Shown piece after piece: positions 1 to 5,235 of a stretch of DNA of 5,479 nt. A program made the translations under genes and the position numbers. Numbering within the stretch: the stretch's first letter is position 1; the number at the start of each line of letters is the position of its first letter. The notes beneath the pieces are model-generated. The model ran no database searches, was not told where the DNA came from, and worked only from the letters and a program-made list of their open reading frames with translations. Source of the DNA: Deltaproteobacteria bacterium (GTDB taxonomy: Bacteria > Desulfobacterota_B > Binatia > UBA9968); contig VBKY01000108.1 of assembly GCA_005879255.1 (NCBI GenBank), forward strand, positions 10,735-16,213, in the 5' to 3' direction.

Positions 1-437
1 CAAAAATTGTATGAACGAAAGCAGGCGCGCTGGAAAGGAGCATCGGTGAGAACGTAAAAGATTCGCGCCCAGCTCGAAAAAAGAACTTCCGCCTCGACTC
101 CGTCACGGTCCTGCTCTTGCAGCCGCACGGCGGGCTGCCACGAACCGGGATGATCCTCGTAACGAAAACTCTCCCGGAAGCGGCTGATCGTCTCATCACT
201 CACTTGATCTACTGCCATACCAGTGACGCCTTCTGGCTTGGCGACGAGAAATCCCACGGATGGATTGTAGCAAGGTGAAGGCTTGAGACCCTCGGTAACG
301 AGCCAGAGGCCTTTCTTGCCGTCAAAATCTTTTACCACCCTCGGCGCGCGCCCGCCGTACTCCTTTTGCACTCTTTCCCATGCTGCAGGAGGGTCATTCA
401 AGTGACCATCGGCAGAAACGAGCTTAAAATCCGCCAT
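1..437 (-). CDS. Amidohydrolase family protein (amidohydrolase-2 type), N-terminal 145 codons, cut by window edge
   Basis: The minus-strand frame is open from the ATG at 437 to the left edge, so the gene is partial and its C-terminus lies outside. The product starts MADFKLVSADGHLNDPP. An aspartate-x-histidine (D10, H12) follows the first beta strand and leads into a proline-containing turn. This is how amidohydrolase-2 (ACMSD-related, TIM-barrel, metal-dependent) proteins of the 'SADSHVxEPPxLW' type begin. Further family-like blocks are RAPRVV at residues 30-35 and RLQEQDRDGVEAEVLF at 105-120, which resembles the usual RLxDMDxDGVxAEVLxP. No signal peptide is visible, so it should be cytoplasmic. 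A GGAGG at 447-451 sits 9 nt upstream of the ATG and fixes the start. The gene begins 42 nt after the stop of the binding-protein gene upstream, consistent with one transcript. Family members hydrolyse or decarboxylate varied, often aromatic, compounds. The substrate here is unknown, and the later metal ligands are not in view. Confidence 0.86.
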   Translation of the reverse strand, partial: MADFKLVSADGHLNDPPAAWERVQKEYGGRAPRVVKDFDGKKGLWLVTEGLKPSPCYNPSVGFLVAKPEGVTGMAVDQVSDETISRFRESFRYEDHPGSWQPAVRLQEQDRDGVEAEVLFSSWARIFYVLTDAPFQRACFRSYNF

Positions 438-479
438 CAATCCATTCCTCCTTGGTTTGCTTCGACTCGAACTGGTCGT

Positions 480-1604
480 TTACCTTTCCTTTTCTGCCAT
501 CGGAAAACCATACGCCTCGACTATTTTCCTTACCCATTGGTCGAGGCTCTTCTGCAAATCCCAGTTTAGCGATGACAGTGGTTTGCCACGAATCATCGTA
601 TTCAGTACCGAACCGGCAACATAAACGGAGCCGTCAGCAGGACCGTATTTGTCGAGGATTTCCTGGCCTTCGGCTGACACTTGAAACTCCAACCAGAGAA
701 GCGCTACATGAGGACGAGCAGCGGTTGCTAACACTCCATCGGCGCTGCCAAATCGAACCGGCACAGGCTCTAGGAATTGCACTTCTAAGCTCTTGGTCAG
801 GTCTTTTGCCTGCGCTTCGAGAACGCTTGCAATGTTCAGTCCCATGTAGAGCGAATACTCTCCCAGCGCCATGGACGCCAGTGTTCGGCTACCCCGAACC
901 CACACGGGTTTCTGCTCCGCTATTTTTTTCGCGAAATCGAGAGTTTTTTCCAGACCCCACGCCGGCACTAGATTGGCGACCGACAACGGACGAACATCGA
1001 CGACGAATTTCCGTCCTTTGAATTCAGGCTTAAGAAACCCTTCCCATGTCGTGGAAACTTTCTCCGCGGAGATAAGTTTCTTATTATACGCGGCCACGGC
1101 TACCTGGCTTCCCTTGGAGACAATGTTCCTGTTGTTGGAGTCCACGATCTTCGCAGGAATATTGAGCACTCCCTGCTCCGCCATTCCAAGAACGTCGAAC
1201 TTTTTCAAATAGGGCGGATATTCAGCGTAAACTTGATTCGATATGTGAACGGTATCCCAACGTTTCGCCCGACCTGCTTTCATCTCCAGAATAAAACGCT
1301 GATACTCATCGGTGCCGCCAATTTCTTCGGCGACGACTTGTACGAACGGATACTTCTTTCTGAAAGCATCGATCATCGACTTTTTGGCATTGCCTTCAAG
1401 AAACGTTAGCGCCTCCAGCTTGCCTTCCTCTTTTGCCTTAGCGAGAATTTCATCTTTGCTGGCAAGAAAGATGAAGCCCTTGGATTCGGCTTCTTGTTTC
1501 GCCTTTAACAGGCTTGGAGATGGCGACGCGCCGAGTACGCGCGAGTCTCCCATCCAGCACCAAAAACTAATGAGCAGAACTGCCGCGCAAAGAAACTTAA
1601 TCAC
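480..1604 (-). CDS. Extracellular solute-binding protein, Fe3+-type / family 1 (ABC uptake)
   Basis: A 374-residue secreted binding protein. The N-terminus has Lys3, a hydrophobic core (residues 4-18) and a plausible signal-peptidase site after VLGA (residue 26). The mature part shows the family pattern: a helix ending AKEEGKLEALTF (57-68), where relatives have 'EGKLVxY', then AFRKKYPFVQV (80-90), the segment before the first ligand loop. Near the C-terminus ARPHVALLWLEFQVSAEGQEIL matches the usual 'HPNAAxLFxxFLLSxEGQ' block. Length is normal for the family. The start is GTG (1602-1604): an in-frame TAA lies a short way upstream and an AGAGAGAGG site (1610-1618) sits 5 nt before it. Relatives (AfuA/FbpA/PotD-like) bind ferric iron, polyamines, phosphonates or organic acids. 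I see no diagnostic ligand residues, so the substrate is open. The amidohydrolase gene follows 42 nt downstream. No permease or ATPase gene accompanies it in the window. Confidence 0.9.
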   Translation of the reverse strand: MIKFLCAAVLLISFWCWMGDSRVLGASPSPSLLKAKQEAESKGFIFLASKDEILAKAKEEGKLEALTFLEGNAKKSMIDAFRKKYPFVQVVAEEIGGTDEYQRFILEMKAGRAKRWDTVHISNQVYAEYPPYLKKFDVLGMAEQGVLNIPAKIVDSNNRNIVSKGSQVAVAAYNKKLISAEKVSTTWEGFLKPEFKGRKFVVDVRPLSVANLVPAWGLEKTLDFAKKIAEQKPVWVRGSRTLASMALGEYSLYMGLNIASVLEAQAKDLTKSLEVQFLEPVPVRFGSADGVLATAARPHVALLWLEFQVSAEGQEILDKYGPADGSVYVAGSVLNTMIRGKPLSSLNWDLQKSLDQWVRKIVEAYGFPMAEKER

Positions 1605-1609
1605 TGTAA

Positions 1610-1618
1610 CCTCTCTCT
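1610..1618 (-). promoter_or_regulatory. Shine-Dalgarno site deciding a GTG start
   Basis: The minus strand reads AGAGAGAGG, 5 nt before the GTG at 1604-1602. No ATG is available between this site and the upstream in-frame TAA, so it supports GTG as the real start of the binding protein. Confidence 0.65.
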
Positions 1619-1620
1619 GG

Positions 1621-1657
1621 TTGGCTTATGGCTTATGGCCCATGGCTTATAGCCCTA
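1621..1657. repeat. Degenerate 7-bp tandem array, ATGGCNN orientation
   Basis: About five consecutive 7-bp units run without interruption here. Read from 1628, four units follow the pattern ATGGCNN (one has ATAGC), preceded by a TTGGCTT at 1621. The unit is the exact reverse complement of the NNGCCAT unit in the array at 1816-1878. The array lies immediately upstream of the ribosome-binding site of the binding protein that starts at 1604, so it would be transcribed as leader RNA if the minus-strand genes form an operon. Heptanucleotide arrays of this general kind are known as STRR sequences in cyanobacteria. No relationship to those is claimed. Confidence 0.85.
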
Positions 1658-1689
1658 AAGTTCGTTGAGAAGTCATCTCTCATTTTGCC

Positions 1690-1777
1690 GTCATGCCGGT
1701 GCAAACCGGCATCCAGGAGCCTTTGAAATTCCTGGATTCCGGGTCGCGCTAGCTGCCGCCAGCTTGCCCGGAATGAC
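1690..1777. repeat. Dispersed palindromic repeat, copy A (REP/MITE-like)
   Basis: The element is bounded by GTCATGCCGG (1690-1699) and CCGGAATGAC (1768-1777), which pair except for one G/A mismatch. Inside, ATCCAGG (1711-1717) is complementary to CCTGGAT (1731-1737). Each half can also fold alone. The left half forms a 7-bp stem (1694-1700 with 1705-1711) capped by GCAA, a GNRA tetraloop. The right half pairs ATTCCGGG (1736-1743) with CCCGGAAT (1767-1774). The boundaries and the ATCCAGG/CCTGGAT core are shared with copy B at 2392-2498, showing a dispersed family. It encodes nothing. The likely nature is a non-autonomous, MITE- or REP-like element whose transcript is strongly structured. Confidence 0.85.
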
Positions 1778-1815
1778 ATTCAATTTTGTTGCGAACTTCG
1801 GTTCCAGGACACTAG

Positions 1816-1878
1816 ATGCCATAAGCCATCTGCCATATGCTATTAGCCATATGCCATATGCCATAAGCTATCAGCCAC
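1816..1878. repeat. Degenerate 7-bp tandem array, NNGCCAT orientation
   Basis: Nine contiguous 7-bp units with no insertions, consensus NNGCCAT. The first two bases vary (AT, AA, CT, TA, CA), as in ATGCCAT and AAGCCAT; two units carry GCTAT in place of GCCAT and the last ends CAC. The unit is the reverse complement of that in the 1621-1657 array, so the two arrays are inverted around palindrome A. The last two units overlap the 3' end of the VOC-protein gene and contain its stop codon (TGA, complement of 1871-1873). Confidence 0.88.
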
Positions 1879-2254
1879 GAGTCGAATATCTCCTTTGTGG
1901 CACGATCTCCACGATCGCGCCTCCCGGAGCGCGAAATTTGACCGGCGGCCTGGTTGGATCACTGAGGATCTCACAGCCAAATTCACGAACCTGAGCTACA
2001 GCTTTAGAAAAGTCCTCCACCTCGATAGCAAAGTGGTGAATGCATGGTCCTTCGCCGGCGGCCTTAGCCATCGCGGATTCTTCGCTATCGTATCTAAGGA
2101 AGGTCAAATCGATCTGTCCGTCGCTGCAGCGACGCCGGTCACGATCCTCGGACCTGGATTTGCCTGTGGGCGTAAAGCCAAAAACATTTTCGTAAAACTC
2201 GGCAGCCTTGTTGAGGTCTTCTACTTTAACAGCAATGTGAGCGATACGTGCCAT
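1871..2254 (-). CDS. VOC superfamily (glyoxalase/bleomycin resistance/dioxygenase fold) protein
   Basis: A 127-residue, single-polypeptide VOC protein, the normal length for two paired beta-alpha-beta-beta-beta modules. Module 1 begins with IAHIAVKVEDLNKAAEFY (residues 4-21) and module 2 with IHHFAIEVEDFSKAV (72-86). Likely metal ligands are His6, His74 and Glu116 in GGAIVEIVPQ. The middle position falls near Asp49 in QIDLTFL and is less certain. Both halves resemble lactoylglutathione lyase and methylmalonyl-CoA epimerase relatives, but no feature selects one reaction, so only a small-molecule lyase, isomerase or dioxygenase role can be inferred. It has no signal peptide. The ATG at 2254 has an excellent site (AAGGAGGA, 2261-2268) 6 nt upstream. 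The C-terminus ends inside a 7-bp repeat array, so the last two codons (Gly127 and stop) come from repeat DNA. It is first in the minus-strand cluster, separated from the next gene by 266 nt of repeats. Confidence 0.9.
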   Translation of the reverse strand: MARIAHIAVKVEDLNKAAEFYENVFGFTPTGKSRSEDRDRRRCSDGQIDLTFLRYDSEESAMAKAAGEGPCIHHFAIEVEDFSKAVAQVREFGCEILSDPTRPPVKFRAPGGAIVEIVPQRRYSTRG

Positions 2255-2391
2255 GGTTTCTCCTCCTTATATTCATTCTCTTACTACATTTCGTTGAAAA
2301 GTGGGTAATGGTCAATTTGATTTAGCCGACTTGTTAATGTCTCTCTCGGGAATGGTTGAAATCACTCACGCGCCTTGCGAAGTGAAAGTTC

Positions 2392-2498
2392 GTCATGCCG
2401 GCCCTTCGGCTGTGCTCAGGCTAGACTCCAGCCGGCATCCAGGTTCGCTTTCGGTTTAAGCATGAAAGGGCCTGGATTCCCGCCTGCGCGCGGATGAC
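2392..2498. repeat. Dispersed palindromic repeat, copy B, with enlarged left loop
   Basis: It has the same frame as copy A. GTCAT (2392-2396) at the left edge is complementary to ATGAC (2494-2498) at the right edge. TGCCGGC (2396-2402) pairs with GCCGGCA (2431-2437), and ATCCAGG (2437-2443) pairs with CCTGGAT (2471-2477). It differs from copy A in the left loop, which is 28 nt here instead of 4. That loop holds a CCTTCGGC...GCTCAGG segment similar to another common intergenic repeat type (CCTTCGAC...GCTCAGG). An alternative 6-bp stem, CGGCTG (2407-2412) with CAGCCG (2429-2434), can form inside. It sits between two divergent promoters. Confidence 0.8.
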
Positions 2499-2575
2499 CG
2501 GGAAGAGGAGTCGACTTTGATTCGTTTGAACTACTTGAACGTCATATACAGCTTGGTGAGAAACAGTGATTCTAG

Positions 2576-2603
2576 TTGACTCTTGTAACTCTTCTGACAT
2601 AGC
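2576..2603 (+). promoter_or_regulatory. Weak sigma-70-like promoter candidate
   Basis: TTGACT (2576-2581) matches the -35 consensus at five of six positions. After 16 nt comes CATAGC (2598-2603), a poor -10 with only the central ATA matching. It lies 33 nt before the ATG at 2637, so the leader would be short. This is a guess from spacing and position only. Confidence 0.25.
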
Positions 2604-2636
2604 CTTACCAGCCGTCAGTCGAAGCGAGAGGTAAGC

Positions 2637-3638
2637 ATGAATCAGTTGCTGAAGAGGTTCATCGCTTTTCTACTTCCAGCGGCCTTGCTCGTTCCCAGCG
2701 ATCTGTTTGCTGCTGCCTCCCTGAAAAAAACCAGGGCCGCATTCACCGCGTTTGCCTATGCCAATCCACCGTTCTGGATCGCCAAGGATCTCAAAATCTT
2801 CGAAAAGTATGGTCTAGACGTCGAATTGGTCTACGTGGCGGGCGCGCGTAATATCCAGGCTTTAATCGGCGGATCGATCGACTTCTCGCAGGCGGGCGGT
2901 GCGAGCGTCGTCTCTGCCGCCGCTCAAGGCGCCGAGGTGGTGATCTTAGGCACCGTGTTCAAGCGGCTGATATTTGGTGTCCACGTCGCGCCGCAAATCA
3001 AAGAAGTGGGCGATCTCAAGGGGAAAAGCATCGCTGCGGGAAGCGTCGGTGGAAACAGTTATTTCGCCGGCCAATTATTCTTGTCGAGGGTTGGTTTGGT
3101 TGCGAACAAGGATGTGACCTTCCGCGCTCTAGGTGGAACTCCGGAAGTCTTATCAGCCCTGCAACATGGACAGGTCCAGGCCGGAGTCATGTCGCCTCCT
3201 AGCACCACCATCGCCGCCCGCATGGGATTCCCACAGATTTACGACATCGCGAACCTCGACTTGCCGTTTCCCACGGTTTCGGTCGCAAGTACGCGCAGGT
3301 TCGCCCAGGAAAATCCGGAGACCATCTTGAACGTACTGCGCGCCACTTCCGAGGCCATCTACCTTTATAAAAGCCAGCCGGAACTGACTTTGCCCGTGGT
3401 CGCGAAATACATGCGCGTGCCGAAGGACGATCCATCGCTGCGTGAATCCTACGAAAGCTACGGCAAGCAGTTGGACCAGTACCTCAGGACTTCGCCAGAA
3501 GGAATTAAGTTTATAGTCGACTTCCTCGCCGAGCAGCGTCTGACGCTCAAGTCAAAGAATCCGGCGGATTTTATCGACCTTCGCTTTGTCAACAAACTTG
3601 AGGAGGAAGGTTTTTTCAAGAAGGTTGCGACAAAATGA
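2637..3638 (+). CDS. NMT1/THI5-like ABC transporter substrate-binding protein (NitT/TauT/SsuA type), first of two
   Basis: A 333-residue exported binding protein. The signal peptide has Lys6-Arg7, a hydrophobic core (8-19) and an alanine-rich cleavage region around LFAAA (23-27). The mature part shows family landmarks in order: PPFWIAKDLKIFEKYGLDVELV (residues 44-65), where the ligand-mimicking first helix reads the 'fwiAkdkGiFekyGLdVelv' pattern; ALIGGSIDFSQAG (75-87); VGDLKGKSIAAGSVGG (about 124-139), the 'ls DLKGKkIgv' block; and VTFRALGGTPEVLSALQHGQVQAGVMSPP (about 161-189), the hinge region that counts ligand-domain sites. Length is typical. The ATG has GAGAGG (2626-2631) 5 nt upstream. 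Family members bind nitrate, taurine, alkanesulfonates, aromatic acids or thiamine precursors, and the sequence does not tell which. It is followed on the same strand by a second, only distantly similar binding protein. Neither has a permease or ATPase gene beside it in the window. Confidence 0.92.
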   Translation: MNQLLKRFIAFLLPAALLVPSDLFAAASLKKTRAAFTAFAYANPPFWIAKDLKIFEKYGLDVELVYVAGARNIQALIGGSIDFSQAGGASVVSAAAQGAEVVILGTVFKRLIFGVHVAPQIKEVGDLKGKSIAAGSVGGNSYFAGQLFLSRVGLVANKDVTFRALGGTPEVLSALQHGQVQAGVMSPPSTTIAARMGFPQIYDIANLDLPFPTVSVASTRRFAQENPETILNVLRATSEAIYLYKSQPELTLPVVAKYMRVPKDDPSLRESYESYGKQLDQYLRTSPEGIKFIVDFLAEQRLTLKSKNPADFIDLRFVNKLEEEGFFKKVATK

Positions 3639-3721
3639 ATTTTGACTCTCTCGTCGAACACGCATACCCACCTCGAGCCGATACCCGCGCACTCCGGCCG
3701 TTGCTCAGGGCGTAACTAGTC

Positions 3722-3735
3722 GAGGCGTAAGCCTC
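3722..3735 (+). other. Small intergenic hairpin with GUAA (GNRA) tetraloop
   Basis: GAGGC (3722-3726), GTAA, GCCTC (3731-3735) form a perfect 5-bp stem closed by a GNRA tetraloop. It lies 37 nt before the downstream ATG. No T-run follows, so it is not an intrinsic terminator. It could stabilise or punctuate mRNA between two binding-protein genes, or be chance. Confidence 0.4.
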
Positions 3736-3772
3736 CAGTTCGGATTGTGCTAAAGGAAGAGGGAGGTGCTCT

Positions 3773-4723
3773 ATGAAAAAAATTATTAGCTGCTTATTCA
3801 TTATTTCCATTCTCCACTCCTCGGTCCAAGCAGCAGATAAAATAAGGATTGGATTTTCGGAGCTCATTGCCTCATATAGTTCTCTTCCTTTGGCACAGAA
3901 GCGGGGCTTCTTACAAGAAGAAGGACTGCAAGCAGAGTTCATCAGGATGAATACCACCGTTGGGCTGGCGACATTAGTGACCGGAGAGATCGATTATTAT
4001 ACGCAGCTCGCCGGCGGGGTGGCCGCAGTGATCCGAGGAGTCCCGGTCAAAATCGTCGCCTGTTACGTGCCCGGTCCCACCGCCACGCTCATCGCCCGGC
4101 CTGAGTTCAAGTCGGTCCAGGAGCTTAGAGGTAAAACGGTAGGGATCAATGTCTTCGGCAGCAATCTTGACATCATAGCAAGGAACATATTCAAGCATTC
4201 CGGTTTAGATCCAGACAAGGATATAAAATTCCTTGCCGGAGGCCCATTGGAAGCCCGCTTTTCTTCTATGAAGCAAGGGTTGATCGCTGCCACTTTCGGT
4301 GGTCCGCCAGCGGATTTTCTTGGCAAGAAAATGGGTTTTGTTGTGCTTGCGAGGGCTCACGAACTTTTCAGTTTTCCTGTGACCGGTGTTCTATCAAGTG
4401 TCAAGAAGATCAAAGAAAAGCCGGATGAGATTAAGCGAGTTATCAGAGCGGGTATCAAGGCCAATCGCTATATTCGTCAGAATCGCGACGGCACGATTCA
4501 GACATTTATGGAGTGGCTCAAGATCGATAAAGAGATGGCCGCGGCCACCTATGATTCGGTCGGCAAATCATTTAATGAGGACGGGAGTCTGCCTGAAGAC
4601 GGCCTCCGTCTTCTGATTGAAGAGGCAAAGAAAGCCGCCAAGGTGAGCCGCGAGATCGCATCGAGTGAGGTTGCGGACCTTTCGATTCTCAGAGAGGCGC
4701 AGAAGGAGCTTGGGATTAAATAA
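3773..4723 (+). CDS. NMT1/THI5-like ABC transporter substrate-binding protein, second of two
   Basis: A 316-residue exported binding protein. MKKIISCLFIISILHSSVQA is a classic signal peptide with cleavage after VQA (residue 20). The mature chain aligns by eye, block for block, with the upstream protein: LPLAQKRGFLQEEGLQAEFI (about 38-57), TLVTGEIDYYTQLAGGVAAVIRG (about 66-88), VQELRGKTVGINVFGSNLD (about 112-130) and DIKFLAGGPLEARFSSMKQGLIAATFGGPP (about 149-178). Identity outside these blocks is low, so this is an old paralogue or a separately acquired family member rather than a recent duplicate. The ligand-facing 'SELIASYSSLPLA' loop differs from that of its neighbour, which suggests a different substrate. 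The ATG has GGGAGG (3761-3766) 6 nt upstream. The 134-nt gap to the previous gene has no terminator, so cotranscription is plausible. The first 20 codons are A/T-rich compared with the rest. Confidence 0.91.
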   Translation: MKKIISCLFIISILHSSVQAADKIRIGFSELIASYSSLPLAQKRGFLQEEGLQAEFIRMNTTVGLATLVTGEIDYYTQLAGGVAAVIRGVPVKIVACYVPGPTATLIARPEFKSVQELRGKTVGINVFGSNLDIIARNIFKHSGLDPDKDIKFLAGGPLEARFSSMKQGLIAATFGGPPADFLGKKMGFVVLARAHELFSFPVTGVLSSVKKIKEKPDEIKRVIRAGIKANRYIRQNRDGTIQTFMEWLKIDKEMAAATYDSVGKSFNEDGSLPEDGLRLLIEEAKKAAKVSREIASSEVADLSILREAQKELGIK

Positions 4724-4781
4724 AAGGAACTGCGGCTTGGAATCGTGCGCATGGCCCCGCTGAAGAGTTGTGGCACATCAC

Positions 4782-4788
4782 GAAAGGG
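4782..4788 (+). promoter_or_regulatory. Shine-Dalgarno-like site favouring a TTG start
   Basis: GAAAGGG lies 6 nt upstream of the TTG at 4795. The alternative TTG at 4768 has a purine run (GAAGAG) directly abutting it with no spacer, and the first in-frame ATG (4843) would remove a basic N-terminus that looks part of the protein. Confidence 0.45.
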
Positions 4789-4794
4789 TATTAC

Positions 4795-5235
4795 TTGTCC
4801 AAGAAGCGGAAACATAAAGCCCTACCTCCACGGCGCAAGCGCATGACGAGGGAAGGGCGACTTGCGTCGGCTCGCAATTGGCTAGTGAAGTTTTCCGGCA
4901 AGAACGTCGTGCGCTCCTACGCAAACTGGTTCGGTGTCGACTTGCTCTGCGCCGTCAAAGAACTTTCTCTCCTTGGCATCACGATCGATCCGGCGTACGT
5001 TGCCAAGCTCAAGACAACTCTTAGTTCCCCAAAGAGCCGTCGACGGAAGCAGCCGGTCGAAGAATCCCAGTCCGTTGGCTACGGCGTGGATTGGGATGAG
5101 AACTTTGCCTACATTGCTGGCCGAACAGAAGCAGGCTTTTCCTACGGCGTGACGTGGGAAGAGCTTGCAGGGTCTGAGGTGGCCGCCGAGGGTACGACAA
5201 GGCTTCCGAGGATTATTGAGGATGACGAATTCTGA
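4795..5235 (+). CDS. Conserved hypothetical protein, basic N-terminus and FAYIAG...YGVTWEE C-terminus
   Basis: From the preferred TTG at 4795 the product has 146 residues. The 4768 TTG would give 155 and the ATG at 4843 would give 130. The N-terminus is strongly basic: SKKRKHK and PPRRKRMTR in residues 2-19. A compact middle follows (about 23-76), containing NWLVKFSGKNVVRSYANWFGVD and LLCAVKELSLLGI, then a charged linker with SRRRK (81-85). The C-terminal part carries WDENFAYIAG (100-109) and YGVTWEE (117-123), ending in an acidic tail, IEDDEF. From memory, this order (KR-rich start, 'GKNxVRGYxKWFGVDLLCAxxELxxLG', 'DetFAYIAGyTxxGxPYGxTWEE') recurs in short uncharacterised proteins of several phyla, so I regard it as a real gene family. 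I cannot name it or give a function. The basic start could indicate nucleic-acid contact. It follows the second binding-protein gene by 71 nt on the same strand but has no evident functional link to it. Confidence 0.78.
   Translation: MSKKRKHKALPPRRKRMTREGRLASARNWLVKFSGKNVVRSYANWFGVDLLCAVKELSLLGITIDPAYVAKLKTTLSSPKSRRRKQPVEESQSVGYGVDWDENFAYIAGRTEAGFSYGVTWEELAGSEVAAEGTTRLPRIIEDDEF

Larger units (their letters stand above)
2255..2636. other. Divergent intergenic region (382 nt)
   Basis: This gap separates the minus-strand VOC gene from the plus-strand NMT1-like gene and must hold the promoters of both. The middle is occupied by palindromic repeat copy B (2392-2498). On the minus side the best -35-like hexamer is TTGACC (complement of 2310-2315), but no well-spaced -10 follows it. 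On the plus side there is a weak candidate at 2576-2603. I see no tRNA, riboswitch or small gene here. Confidence 0.6.

Noticed and set aside
452..1021. 189-codon plus-strand frame
   Set aside because: It lies antisense within the well-supported solute-binding protein gene and shows no recognisable domain.
1646..1651. TATAAG on the minus strand as a -10 box created by the heptad array
   Set aside because: No acceptable -35 hexamer at 16-18 nt upstream; the match is part of the repeat unit.
1816..1878. Possible CRISPR array
   Set aside because: Units are 7 bp and contiguous with no spacers; this is a tandem repeat.
1895..2308. 137-codon plus-strand frame
   Set aside because: Antisense shadow of the VOC gene, which has clear motifs and a strong Shine-Dalgarno site.
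3616..3957. 113-codon minus-strand frame spanning the spacer between the NMT1-type genes
   Set aside because: It overlaps the ends of both genes antisense, has no domain signal and its composition reads as noise.
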